A stretch of 64,000 nt of DNA from Agaricus subrufescens (Eukaryota; Basidiomycota; Agaricomycetes; Agaricales; Agaricaceae), in assembly GCA_029945375.1 (NCBI GenBank), contig CM057057.1, positions 2,976,001-3,040,000 on the forward strand, written 5' to 3'. A program made the translations under genes and the position numbers. Shown in pieces: positions 22,155-33,134 of this stretch (positions are counted from its first letter, which is position 1; each line of letters starts with the position of its first letter). The notes under the pieces were generated by a model. The model was given only the letters and a program-made list of their open reading frames with translations, made no database searches and was not told where the DNA came from.

Positions 22155-25100
22155 TTAACGATTATGTGTCTCGTTCATAGACGTAAAGACCTGGCGAGAG
22201 GCAGGCCTAACTACATTCTGTGGTGCTGCGCCGCGTATCTTTCCTAGCCAACTCCGCTTCGATTGCTGTACCGCATCGAAGGGAACGCTATTCCGTGGAC
22301 TGTTTGTTACGTCTTGTATCAAAGGAGTCGAAAGAACGGCAGCGGATTGGCGTTTGGGTGAAGTAAGGGCTTTGTTACGTATCGGTGTGAAGCCTGGATG
22401 TAGGTTGTTGGGCAATCGGCGTGCACGGGGAGTAGTACCGTCATTCTCCCTACTGGGAAGACTATCTACAGTAAAGCCTTGTGGAGGAATGCTCCCGCAT
22501 GTCTCAAACTCATCCGGAGCACGCCTTTTGACACCCACAATTGAGGCCGATGGCTTCTCATGTTGTCGCTGCTTTTGTAGCTGCTCCGGCGTTCGGAGCT
22601 TGAAGACGGGTGTAGGGCCTACAGGAGTTTTTGGTCGCGCAGAAGCTGAACTAGGAGGTGCACGCGTCACCTGTGGCTTTGAGGTTGATGCTGTCTTATC
22701 GGCAGGTTTCGATGAAGTCGTCGTGTCTGGGGTTTGGTGTAAGGATCGACGGCGAGAGGGCTGAGGCTGACTTTGTACTTCGGCTACCTCGGTTAGTTTG
22801 GAAGGTGGTTTTGTAGGTACCGGTGCCGCACCGGCAGCGAGCTTAATGTCTGCAGCCGCCGCCTTCGCAGCGGCAAGCTTAGTCTGGAGGTTCTGTGCTC
22901 TTCGTGTTAATGCCTCCACTTTGGTTGAAAGCTTCTTGTTCTCCTTCAACATCCTGAAAATGGTCAGTGAATCGCTAAGATGGGATCCAAAGCGGGCTTA
23001 CTCAAGGGCGCGGTCGTCATTCTCTTCAATCTCAGCGCATTTGGCTTTGAGCAACTCTTCCATCTCATTGTTCCTCTCCTCTAGATTTGCCAGTGCCTCG
23101 GCTAGATCATGACGTCCCGTGAGTTGATCTTGAAGCTTACTGAGTTCACGCTTATATTGAGCAGTTTGGAATTCGAGATTTATTTCCGCTGTCTTGGCGG
23201 TCGTTTCCGCACGAGAAAGTTCCCCTTGAGTATGGCCAAGTTTCTCCTTAAGCGCCTCTAACGCACGCTCCCTGGAAAACCATGAGTTTCGTAGTAAATG
23301 GTTTGTTTAATGTGTATACTCACCCATCTCTGATCTGACGCTGAAGAGAATTAGTAAAAGATGACGACTTCTGGATCTGGGCTTCCAGGTTTGTCATGTT
23401 TTGGTGCAAATGAACCTTCTCTTCCTCACTCTTAGCCAAAGCAGCTTCCCCCTGTTGAACAGCGGCCTGAAGCTTGACAATATCCTCTTGAGCAGCTGAG
23501 AAATTCGAATGCGCAAACTCCAGATTTTTCACTAACGCCACACACTTATCATCGCTCTCTCGGAATCGCTGTCTCTCTCGATCGAGTTCTTGTGACAGAA
23601 TTTCTGCTTCCTGGGTCCGATCCCGGGCTACGCGCGCCGAATCATCAAGCTGAGATTGTAGTTCGGCTTTTTGGGCATTCAGTTGTTGAAGGTTCTCATC
23701 AGCCTGGGACTTCATGCGCTGAATCAATTCCTCTCGTTCTTCCTGCAGCAAGACTATTTCTTTGGACAGTTTTTCGGTCGTAGTGGTTAAATTGCGTCGC
23801 GATAATTCAGCATCCGCTCTTTCCGCTGAGGAGCACTCGAATTCACCACGTAGAGTAACGAGCTCCTTTTCGACCTTCTCTTTCTCCACCCGGAGGCTTT
23901 CTTGCGACGAGGACAGATGCTTAATTTCCTGCCTAAAATCTTGCATTCGGCCCTCTAGTTCGTCGATCTCACGTAGCGCAACATCCAATGCTTCCGAATG
24001 TCTGTCCTCCATGTCTTTCTTGTCTGCGCGTTCCTGCTCTAAAGTCGCCACCGCCCCTGACAGCTCTTTTCGAAGTCGCTCGGTCTCTTGTACTAGGTCA
24101 GAAACCCTTTTTTCCTGCTCCTTCTGAGTCTCCTGCAGCTCGACTGCTGGTGGTGACGACGGTTGGATAGGAAAATCGACTCTTCTAGGGGTATTGAGCC
24201 CAGTCTGCGTAGATGAGGACGCAGTGAATAAAGTAGCTGAAGCCGGCCGGGAGGTACTGTCCGCCAATTGGTGACTAGCCCTCTCATGCTCTTCAATGCG
24301 TTCATTGGCGAGTTCAAGGTTACAGAGAAGACGATCTTTTTCAACAAGCAGTTTTTGAGCCGAACTAGTGACCTTGTTACATTGCAATTGAGATGTAGCA
24401 AATGCGACCACCAGGTCGCGTGCCATCGAGGTTTGAGCCTCGGCCATATCCCGGCGAATGGATTGAGATTCTCGAAGCTCAGCTGCAAGCCTCGTGATTT
24501 GACTGAGCGATCCTTGGTGAAGCGCCCTTGTTTGCAGGAGTAAACAAATCGTGGTGTTCAGTGCCCGCTCGCTCCGACCGAGTTTGAATTCCAGTGTCTC
24601 CAAGTCCTCTTCCAGTGCCTCGATCCTCGCCAAAGCCTCGTCTCGAGCATCCCTCGCGTCGGCACAATCTTCTAGCATTGCCGCCTTCTCAGTCTCAAGA
24701 GTTTCTAGTTCCATCGTCATCTCTGCCATACGCTCCTCCTGCAATCTTAGATTGGCTTCGAGACGATGTATATCGTGTTGGTGGATTCCAACCTGCTCGG
24801 TACGACGCATAACACGACCTTCGAGCTCCTCGATTTGCTTTCGGAGTGTCTGTGTAACCTCATTTGAGGTCATAGTCGAGAGTTGATAGAACTGAAGGTC
24901 ACTGTAGCGGCTTTCTGAATCAGCTAGATCTTCATTGGCGATCTCAAGGTCGCTCGTCAAGTTCTTGACTTGCAGAAGCAAGGAATCACGCTCAGATTCA
25001 ACGACTTCTAGAGACCTCGACATTTGACCGAGTTGAATTTCCACATCCTCCAATTTGTCCCTCAAGGCCGTCTGTGTAGCATTCATCTCCTCCACATCTG

Positions 25101-26917
25101 TATCCCTAGCTTCCAATTGAGAGATGAGATCGTCGCGCTCGCTTGTTATGACTTCAAGATCGTGGATCATGATTTCCTGCCTGCACTCGGAGTCTTGTAT
25201 CTTGTCTTGCAATTTCTTCAGTTGACGAGCCATGGCATCCATTTCTTCCTGGAACGCAGAGCACCTGTCCTTTTCCGCCTCGACGCAGTTCTTTGAAAAT
25301 CGTTCGCGTTCGATGCTTTCTGAAAGTAGTTGTTCACATCGTTCCCGTTCACTCTGCGAATGAAGAAGGAGGATAGCGTATGTCGCTGCTGCCATGGAGT
25401 GTTTACTCTCATGGGAAGAAGAGGAAACAGACGAGATGGTAGACAATTGGGTTCCGGACTGGTTGGGGACATGAGTTTCGGTCAGGCGTTTCTCAAGGGC
25501 CTCAATAGAGAATTTATGTTCCATCTCCAAGAATTGCAGACTTCGGCGCAAGTCGTCACGTTCTCCCCTCAGCCGTTCAATTGCATTGAGGAGTTTCTCG
25601 ATGTGAACAACGTCTAGTTGCTCGTTGACAGGTTGGACCGTGTCCGTCTGATTGATCGGTGCCTGAGCTTCTTTCGGCCCATTGATTGCGGACAACAGAG
25701 TTTTCCTGGCACGGATGAGACTTATGGAATGATAGAATAGAAAAACCATACCGTTCCAGCTGTAGACTATCAATCTCTTCTTGTTTCTCCTGTGCGTCAT
25801 TTTTGAGAATTCGGAGTTCATCCTGCATATGATCCATGTTTGTAAACGCATCGTCCCGTTCTCGAAGAATGTTGGTATTTCGAGATTCGAGGTTTGCCAC
25901 CTTGTCGACTTCAACTTTCAGCCGCCGCTCCACGTTCCGAAGTTTCTCCTTCAATCCTCTCATATCATCAGGTTTTGCAAGCATCGCCTGAAGTGCGGTA
26001 ATCTTGGCTTCGTCCTCGTCAATCCTTCGTAACAACTCTTCCTCTCTCTCAGAGCCACCTTGATGACTCTTGTAGAGTTCTATTTCCTCCTCCTTCTCTT
26101 GCAAAAGAGCCTGCATCTCATTTACTTGGGTTTTTGTCCTTGTCTCCTTCGCCTGCACCTCGTTCTCCAACCGCAGTACTTGATCTTGCACATGAGAAAG
26201 TTTTGTCCGAAGATCGACCGACTCGTTCTCTTTTTGCGACAACTTTTCCCGAAGTTCTTCTGTCTCCCTTTCTAACCCAATGATTTTGAGGTCATTAAAC
26301 TTAGCAGATGACGTCCTGGACGGGGCACGACGGCTATTGGCAGCAATAGTGGACCGGAGCTGTCGGGTTTCAGACTCGAGTTCGCGGTTGCGTGATTCCA
26401 GTAGAGAATTTTCACGCTCCAGTGCTCTGCCACGATCATTGTGTTCATTAGAAGTTCCAGACAGACGTTCCAGCGCCGCTTCTAAATCTCGTATTTCTAT
26501 GTCTTTTTCCTTGAGCTTAGAGTGTGCGTTGTCAAGAGAGGACTCTACGTTGCGTGAAGTATTTCTCTCGTTTCGCAAGTCTTCTTTGTACTGGATCAAT
26601 TCTTCCTGTAAGCGAAGTACGCTGGCGCTCTCCTGAGTCAACTGTGAGAGTAGTTGAACATGCGACCGCTCATAAGATGACTGATACACACGCACCTTCT
26701 GAAGAGCTTCGTTCAATGAGGCCTTGAGGTCTTCCACTTCCTGGTTTTTCTTGTTGAGCTGTGCTAGTTGCCCCGCAATTTGTCCGTCTAAAATTCTGCA
26801 CGGTTACACTGCGGATATAGGATTGAAGCAAAGAAACTCACCTTTACTGGCAAGTTTGTCCTTGAGATTCTGAGTTTCTTGAGAAACATCATCGGCTCCA
26901 AGCTTCCATAACGACAT
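22155..26917 (-). CDS. Very long coiled-coil protein
   Basis: A structural protein of roughly 1,500 residues, almost entirely heptad repeat. The start at 26915-26917 gives MSLWKLGADDVSQETQNLKD, then ILDGQIAGQLAQLNKKNQE. Central segments are rich in E, L, R, Q, K (for example LEEDLETLEFKLGRSERALN). An intron follows SLQLER near 25740, another near 23320, another near 22955. The last 230 residues are different: Pro/Ser/Ala-rich and basic, with many S/T-P sites (TPVGPTPVFKLRTPEQ, LHPGFTPIRNKALTSPKRQ), suggesting regulation by a proline-directed kinase such as CDK. The layout resembles spindle-pole, kinetochore or Golgi tethers, but I recognise no diagnostic domain, so the role is open. Confidence 0.8.
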
Positions 26918-27811
26918 GGAACGCCCCGAGATTGAAACGTTATGAAGATGGCGTGGTGGCGATTTGGATTGTCAATCAAGGGATCTCCTTGAATCGAGTG
27001 CAGCGAACGTCCACCTACGCGTGAACGGCGACACGGTCAGCGCGATGCGTCACGTGCCCATGTTGAGTCTAGTCCCGTGACTCTAAGCTCAATCGTAATA
27101 CTGCCCACTGAGCACTCCCAGCCAGGGGCCAACAGTGGCCCAACACTCAGTAACGTAGCATTCATAGGAACACCGGCCAAGGCTAGCCGGCCGCTCACCT
27201 CTTCTGCCTCTTTCTGATGTTCCATTTCTGAGATATTAATCGGATTGTTCCGTTCCGCCGCATGCTGGGCAGCGACGCTAGGCCGTTGTCGGTCGCTTGA
27301 GCCACCTGCACCGGCAGAATACAAACAAGGGGCAACAGAGTGACACGGGTGGGAAGTCGATAAGTGGGGGTGACGTCATGGGCCATGGCTCCGGAGTTGC
27401 AGTATTTGACGAATGGACAAGGTTTTTGACCCCTGAGTTGCAAACATGGAAGGCAGCGCGCCCGCAATTACGAGAGAAAATCAAATGCCGAAGCTTATTT
27501 GATCGAGTGGTGCGGCCGTTTTCCCTTCAGATCAGTTTTCTTGGAGTTTTTACTGGCACGGATGCGCATGATTCCAAAAAAACCACGGAGATTGGCCGTA
27601 ATTGCTTGTTTGCAAAGGTGAAATGGCCCAATTGCTACAACTCTGAAACATTTTGCTATATAACCTCCACCCTCCATCATTTTCTTCTCCATCATCCCCC
27701 CGTTCCAGGTGCCCCATAACTCCTCTCTCCCCCTTCTGTACACTAATCCTTATTTTATTCCGCAGCTGGTCTGCCCTTTCCCTCTACTGACGATTATACC
27801 TACGACAGACA
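26918..27811. promoter_or_regulatory. Long divergent promoter with CRE and E-box motifs
   Basis: 894 bp between the coiled-coil gene and the DUF89 gene. It contains CACGTG at 27051-27056, the CRE/ATF palindrome TGACGTCA at 27371-27378 and a TATATAA run near 27657-27663, about 150 bp before the DUF89 start. Part of it (27100-27410) may hold a small gene, listed separately. Confidence 0.35.
27190..27390 (-). CDS. Possible small spliced gene (weak)
   Basis: On the minus strand a segment reads SSDRQRPSVAAQHAAERNNP then INISEMEHQKEAEE, bounded by a good acceptor (GTGCAG at about 27303) and a strong donor (GTGAGC at about 27198). This is hydrophilic, protein-like sequence, unlike random antisense frames. 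A plausible upstream exon could begin MTSPPLIDFPP near 27385, but I could not join the frames cleanly and found no convincing last exon. It may be a real small conserved protein or chance. Confidence 0.25.
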
Positions 27812-29643
27812 ATGTCGAATACCGAAGCTCCGCTGATGACCGGCGCCCCATCTAGGGTTACCCTCCACCTTGGTCACTTGCCCAAGAAGACAGATATCAA
27901 GGCTCCCTGGCCCAGGACCCCTACCAGAGTCAGTACATATCTCAATTTTCGTGCCCCACTTCTCAATGTCCCCCCAAGGTTGATCCTAATAACCCTCCTT
28001 GGCCCGCTTATCGCGGCTACCATGAGTACTCATTTGCCCATGCGACTATGCAATCGAGGCTTCCCACCATCCTGGGAAAGGCCATTGAGGATGCCATCCG
28101 TACCCTCAATGAACAGTCTGAAGAGGACCGGGTCGTTGATCTGTCAGAAAGCATCGAACGCATGGGCGAGCTCATGACTGATCTAAGCGGAAACGCCAAG
28201 TTACGGCCCATCATCGACGATAGTGAGGCGGATGTCGCTCTTTGGAACAAGGAGATAGCAAAGTACTTCCAAGGTAGATGTCTTCTGGCCTAAAATTAAC
28301 ACTTCGATTTCATTATCCTTTCAGGGAAGGATTTTATGAATGCGCCTTGGTTGTTCGCAGAGGCGTACAAGTACCGTCGTCTCCATGAGTGTTTCAGTGT
28401 TAGCAAATTTTGGAGTGACTACGACGTATTCTATCGACAAAAGGTATCTCGACTTTCCCCTTCTTATTTTTCACTTTCGGTGCTGATCAGTGGGCCAAGT
28501 GTGATACCTTTTCCCGCTCAGCAGATGCAGTCTTCGAGTTGTCGATGCGCTTCGCTGAACCGTTCAAGATTGCAGAAGGTCTGTCGGCTGAGGAAAAAAT
28601 GGAGGCGGAGCGTCTCATGTTCCTCGAGCTGACGCAAGGTAGCTCCAGTTTAACTGTTAGTTGCATCACCCCAGGAACTAACTGGCGTGCCTTAAGTTTG
28701 CTTATGGGGAAACTCGACGGATCTCTCACTTCTCATCAATATGACGGAGGAACAGATTAAGGCATTGCAGTCAACCGGAGGGGACCACTTGGCAGCGACG
28801 GAAAAGAATATCCTTGGCAATGACCTTGGCCGTTTATGGGAAACCGTAAAGGAGCTTCGCGAAAAAACTGGTGGGCGTATCGACTTTGTCCTCGATAACG
28901 CTGGATTCGAGTTGTACTGTGACATGGTCTACGGTAAGAACTCGAGTTACTTGATTCAGTCGCTGGAAATAATAATACTCTATCCTAGCTGATTTCTTGT
29001 TACAGAGCGGCTTAGCAAATCAGGTTCGCTTCCATGGGAAACGGCTCCCTTGGTTCGTCTCCGATGTGACTAGAAAAGACTGGAACTGGCTGCTGAACAC
29101 TATGGTCTATGGACAATTGTTCCCAAAGGCGAGTGAAGAAGAACTGGAATCTCTGCGTCGCTTGGGAACGCGGTGGAAGCAATACGAAAAAGAAGGCAAA
29201 TGGGTGTACGAACAACACCCTTTCTGGTGTACCGGTTATACATACTGGGACCTGCACTCCGAAGCCCCCGATCTATTTTTCCATCTATCGCGGTCAGATC
29301 TCGTCATTTTCAAGGGAGATCTCAACCATCGCAAGCTGACATACGACTGTGCTGCCCCTGCAAGTACACCGTTTGATGTTGCCATAGGCCCCATGGCGAG
29401 TGCATCTGGTGCTCCCAGAATTGCCAGTCTGCGAACCATCAAGAGTGATGTTGTTGTGGGGTTGGGTCCTGAAGGAGACGATGTAGCGGAAAAACTCGAC
29501 GAGGCAGAACCAGGTTGGAAGATCAGTGGCAAATACGTACGAACACTCGTTTGCCTTAGTGTGTGCGTTGGGACTGATGACCACTATAGGCCGTTGTACT
29601 TCTATCCGATGGACGCCCGGGAGAAAAGGTCCGTTTCGCTTAG
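27812..29643 (+). CDS. DUF89/ARMT1-type damage-control phosphatase
   Basis: Metal-dependent protein of the DUF89 subfamily III (human ARMT1, yeast YMR027W), which dephosphorylates sugar phosphates such as fructose-1-phosphate and has been described as a protein-glutamate methyltransferase. First exon MSNTEAPLMTGAPSRV, then NPPWPAYRGYHEYSFAHATM, AIEDAIRTLNEQSEEDRVVD, APWLFAEAYKYRRLHECF. Metal and phosphate site motifs are IDFVLDNAGFELYCDMVY, PWFVSDVTRKDWNWL, HLSRSDLVIFKGDLNHRKL and RTIKSDVVVGLGPEGDDVA. A last intron is followed by AVVLLSDGRPGEKVRFA and TAG at 29641-29643. Five or six introns. The Asp/Asn metal ligands are present, so the enzyme looks intact. Confidence 0.9.
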
Positions 29644-30372
29644 GCGTCGTTCGCTTAAGCCGGGACATGTGTATTTTGTATCTATAGAAGTTCATCCTTG
29701 TGTTGTATCGCATGGTAGATTTTCCAAAATTCGAGGTCAGAAAGAATAGGTATATATATAAGATCTTGTGAATCTAAAAAAGTAGTGGAGTTCGATGTGG
29801 TGACCGCACATTCGCCATGTGCAAGCGTATTGAAGTGTTGAAAAGTAAACGGGAACCGGATTTAAGCCTAAAACAATATGTCAGAAAGGCGTATCTTCTC
29901 TGGTAACAACGGAGGAATGTGGCTCTCGAAATTTATTTTTGATTTTTTGCCACCACCATGTGAGCCTGATGTTGCCGACTGTGTTCTTTCTCGCTTCAAG
30001 GGCATGCTTCCGCGGTTATCACACGAGCCCGAAAAACAGGATTTGATGCTTCATTATAATATCCCCATTCGTGTAAGTAACATTTAAAGAGCGACTTTCG
30101 CTGTGGATGCTGTAGACGGAAATGAAAGGAAGCCGCAAGCAGTAATTTGTTATCATGAGCAGACTTATCGCGCACAAAACATCGATGCGGTTGGAAACTA
30201 GTGTATCCATCATGTCTATAGTGTATTCTGAATCTGAAGTTAAACAGCTAATGCAAAAGTCGAGATAAAAGCTACAAAGGAGGATAAAGATTCGACAATT
30301 AGCCCACATTATTCTTGCGTTCGAAAAAACCACAGTGAAAGGCGAGCAGAAGACCATTAACCTGTCTCCTTC
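29644..30372. other. Convergent interval, mostly non-coding
   Basis: 729 bp between two stop codons. It is AT-rich and presumably carries both 3' untranslated regions. One candidate small gene at 29878-30151 is listed separately; otherwise no coding sequence is supported. Confidence 0.45.
29878..30151 (+). CDS. Candidate small two-exon ORF (weak)
   Basis: The ATG at 29878 gives MSERRIFSGNNGGMWLSKF, then LPPPCEPDVADCVLSRFKG and ends HYNIPIR at a perfect donor GTAAGT (30073). An acceptor GCTGTAG about 43 nt later keeps the frame as TEMKGSRKQ and a TAA, giving about 75 residues. The composition looks coding and the splice is frame-compatible, but the intron is short and the protein matches no family I know. 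It could also be a remnant of a larger gene. Confidence 0.25.
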
Positions 30373-32073
30373 TCAGTCTAGATCCGCCACATCGTCATTC
30401 CACTGTCCCGGAAAACGTGGGTGTCTATCCTGCTGGCTCCGAGATTGATCGCTGCGAGACCCTGACCCAGGAGTCGACGATGTCTGCTCCCTGGGTGATG
30501 AGGGCTGCGCTGGGGAATTTCGTGACACAGAACTCGAAGAAGGACGACGAAAATGTCTCGAGTTGCCAACGCCAAACAACGACGCCAAACTGCCAAGACC
30601 GGAAAAAGGGGGTGAAATTGGCCTGGGCTGATAGCCCAAGCCTGAGGGTGAGGTTGGCCTTGGTCGGTAGCCCAGGCCTGAGGGTGAGATTGGCCTTGGC
30701 TGATAGGCCAAGCCTGCGGGTGACTGCGACCTTGCGCGAGTAGGATTGCTGGTGGGCCTCGGAGAGGTCGACGAAGAGGGAGTATTACTGTTAGTATTCG
30801 GCGATGATTGCTGCCCAGGTTGTGGCACAAGGGCGTATCGACATACAGGGCAAGTGCCCGAAGACTTTAACCAAGGCAGGATGCAGTCTTTATGGAATGG
30901 ATGCTTGCATGGGAGAGTAATGACAACCTGTTGTTCCGGATCTTCTGTTTCCAGCTGGAACTGGTCTTTACACACCGCACAATCTTTCGTCAACAGAGGA
31001 CCTAGAGAGGGATGAGGTGCGCCCGAGAACCAAATGAAGATGGACGCACTATTCGCTGACAATACTTCTTGGGGGAGGTTTTCAACGACCTCTTGGGTCG
31101 CCGGAACAGGTCTAGATGAATTGGTAGACTCCATGATCTGTGTGATTATTTGATCTAATGCTGCGCAGGATAAGAGGGTGCATTTGACGATATGGTGAGA
31201 GCATGCTTACCATCCTGACTAAATACGTAGTCGCCCATTCTACCGTTCTCTGGCATGAAGAGAGGCATCATGGGATGGTTAGTTTGACCAAGTAGAGACA
31301 TCAGATACTGGGAAAAGAGCTGTCCATGGATCTGTTGACCGCCTCTAGAATGATGGGTATCATCTGAAGAAAAGGGGGTGGGATCTCTGCGGAGAAAGCT
31401 GGGGCAAGGGTTCAACTGAGGCCGCAGGGTGACACGGCGAAAGAGACTCACTCCGACATTGATGGGTGAGCGTCAGGATGGGGGGAGGAGCTGCCTAATG
31501 TGAAGGTCGCCTGGCGTTGTCGGCCAGAAGAGCCGCCAAATTGGAAAGTCATTCGAGAGGGGGACTGGAGAAGAAAGACTGAGCGTCGAAAACTAGAGAG
31601 AGTGGGAGAAGATTCACTGCATGTCGATGAAACGGATGATCAGAGGGTTCCATCCCATGGTTGAGGAGGGTCTGGAGTGCGACTAGGCAAGGACATGAAG
31701 TATAGGAAGGAAGATATTCGTACTGACGCACCGAGCATATCGTCGACGCCGCCTTGATCGTGATTGGGAACATCGCCGGTGGTGGCAAAGTCGCGGGGAT
31801 CGTTCTGGGGGTCCTCGATCTGGGGCTGGGTGTGAGGAGGCGCATACCGGTAAGACAAGCGAAGGACCTTTTCGACAAAGGAGCTGCGACAGGAGGCGCA
31901 GACGGGATCAGGGACCTGCAGGGCTGATCAGCAAAGGCGGATAGGCGAGAGGACGGGACGACCATCAGCGGGCGCATTTCAGCATGGCACTGTGGGGAGT
32001 CAGCAGCTGGCCGGGTGGGCTGGCGAGGACAGCGCACCTCGTGGCAGAACCACATGGACGGGCGGGCAGACAT
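30373..32073 (-). CDS. RING-H2 E3 ubiquitin ligase, RNF126/115 type
   Basis: The start at 32071-32073 gives MSARPSMWFCHE, continuing after an intron as CHAEMRPLM and, after another, VPDPVCASCRSSFVEK. These two CxxC pairs form the N-terminal zinc ribbon seen in RNF126/RNF115. A linker follows with QQIHGQLFSQYLMSLLGQ. The RING-H2 reads CAVCKDQFQLE, then LPCKHPFHKDCILPWL and SSGTCPVCRYAL, with all eight ligands present (C3H2C3). The C-terminus is disordered, with three 11-residue repeats of the form RPISPSGLGYQ. Five or so introns, all in the first half. Expected to work with an E2 on cytosolic or mitochondrial quality-control substrates; the substrate is not deducible. Starts only about 70 bp from the divergent membrane-protein gene. 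Confidence 0.85.
30615..30721. repeat. Three tandem 33-36 bp repeats in RING gene
   Basis: The repeats share the core TTGGCCT.GG..GATAG and GCCTGAGGGTG and encode the minus-strand peptide unit RP(I/T)SPSGLGYQP. They are in frame within the disordered tail of the RING-H2 protein, so copy number can vary without breaking the frame. Confidence 0.7.
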
Positions 32074-32143
32074 GGCTGGAAGACGAGAGGTGAGGGCGTG
32101 ACGGGCGTGACAGGGCTCCTGTAGGCTCGTTCCAGCACGTTCT

Positions 32144-32782
32144 ATGCGTCTCCCCGCCCGTCGCTCTCCCCGCGACCTCCCCGCCCTCCTCGCCCCGGCC
32201 TCGTCCACCGCCCTCCTCCCTGGCCCGGTGCCGTCCACGTCGAGGCTCTTCTCCACCGCACACCCAGTGGCCCACGAGCAGACGACCTCTGTCCTTTCTG
32301 TGTCTCCAACAACGTCATTCTCTCTCGCCCCACCTCCACCCAGCCCCGTCGCCGGCCCCCCGTCCACGTCTGCCCTCCAGCTCCCGGTCTCTGCCCCCTC
32401 GTCTGGTCTTCCGGCACCCCTCCCGACGTCCCCGGAAGAGGCCACCCAGTGGAAGGTCATCGGCATCGGCATCATCACCGTCGGCCTCATAGCGACTGTC
32501 ATCCTGTCCATCATCTTCTTCGACTCGTGGTGGAACTTTATTTGCGACCTCCTCTGCGGCAAGAACCGGCGCCGGTCCAAGGGCGAAGAGAACATGGTCC
32601 CCGACTGGGAAAAACGCGACTGGAAATTCAAGCTCGCAAACGAAGACGGCCATCGTTATCCTACTATGACTTCCCTGACAGATATAGCTGACCACAGACA
32701 ACCCGCCTCGACTCTTTTCCGTGAACCTGATTTCGACCCCCAATATCTGGACCCCCTCAGTCGCCGGCCAAGCATCCGCTAG
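32144..32782 (+). CDS. Single-pass membrane protein, unknown function
   Basis: One uninterrupted frame of 212 codons. Residues 1-100 are Pro/Ser/Thr-rich and low complexity (APPPPSPVAGPPSTS), followed by EEATQWKVIG and one transmembrane segment (IGIITVGLIATVILSIIFF), then a short aromatic segment FDSWWNFICDLLCGKNRRR. The remaining C-terminal 60 residues are charged (PDWEKRDWKFKLANEDGHRY, ADHRQPASTLFREPDFDP). A basic stretch after the membrane segment predicts a cytosolic C-terminus. I recognise no family. An initial Met at 32144 is the first ATG; a later start is possible because the N-terminus is unconserved-looking. Confidence 0.6.
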   Translation: MRLPARRSPRDLPALLAPASSTALLPGPVPSTSRLFSTAHPVAHEQTTSVLSVSPTTSFSLAPPPPSPVAGPPSTSALQLPVSAPSSGLPAPLPTSPEEATQWKVIGIGIITVGLIATVILSIIFFDSWWNFICDLLCGKNRRRSKGEENMVPDWEKRDWKFKLANEDGHRYPTMTSLTDIADHRQPASTLFREPDFDPQYLDPLSRRPSIR

Positions 32783-32852
32783 GACTAGACAAGCTATATC
32801 ACCCTGTATCATGTCACCAGTTGTATTACCACTCACATAGCCTACAATAAAC

Positions 32853-33090
32853 CTATTTTTGTTCCTCGTCCTTCTTTTGTGCCGGATAGTTTTTCTCCAG
32901 CTGGTTCGACACGAATATGCCTGCCGCGCCAAGGCCACAGAGCCCCAGCGAGAGGAAAAGACGCGTTTTCGCCGGCAGCGCTGGTGCCTGTATCAGCAAG
33001 GACACGGACGGAGAGACTAAGCTACTGACCGAGCCACGACTGGCCGAGCGAGCGAGAGTAGGCAGAAGAGTTAGGAGGCTGGTGCTGCAT
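32853..33090 (-). CDS. Small single-helix membrane protein
   Basis: Two exons. The first, from ATG 33088-33090, reads MQHQPPNSSAYSRSLGQSWL; an intron GTCAGT...ACAG of about 42 nt follows; the second reads APALPAKTRLFLSLGLCG, LGAAGIFVSNQLEKNYPAQ and KKDEEQK, stop at 32853-32855. The product is about 66 residues with one hydrophobic helix and a charged tail. Size and shape resemble small mitochondrial inner-membrane or respiratory-assembly proteins, but no specific family is claimed. Its start codon lies 44 bp from the RIB5 start on the other strand. Confidence 0.6.
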
Positions 33091-33134
33091 ATCCGAGTCC
33101 AAGGTGACCCCGGTCCACGTAATCTCCTCTCCCC

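Noticed and set aside
30019..30357. Minus-strand hydrophobic open frame in the convergent gap
   Set aside because: Composition fits translated AT-rich UTR, no recognisable family, overlaps the better plus-strand candidate.
31549..32631. Long minus-strand frame across the RING gene start and the membrane-protein gene
   Set aside because: It runs in the wrong frame through the zinc-ribbon exons of the RING gene and antisense through the membrane-protein gene, which have better support.
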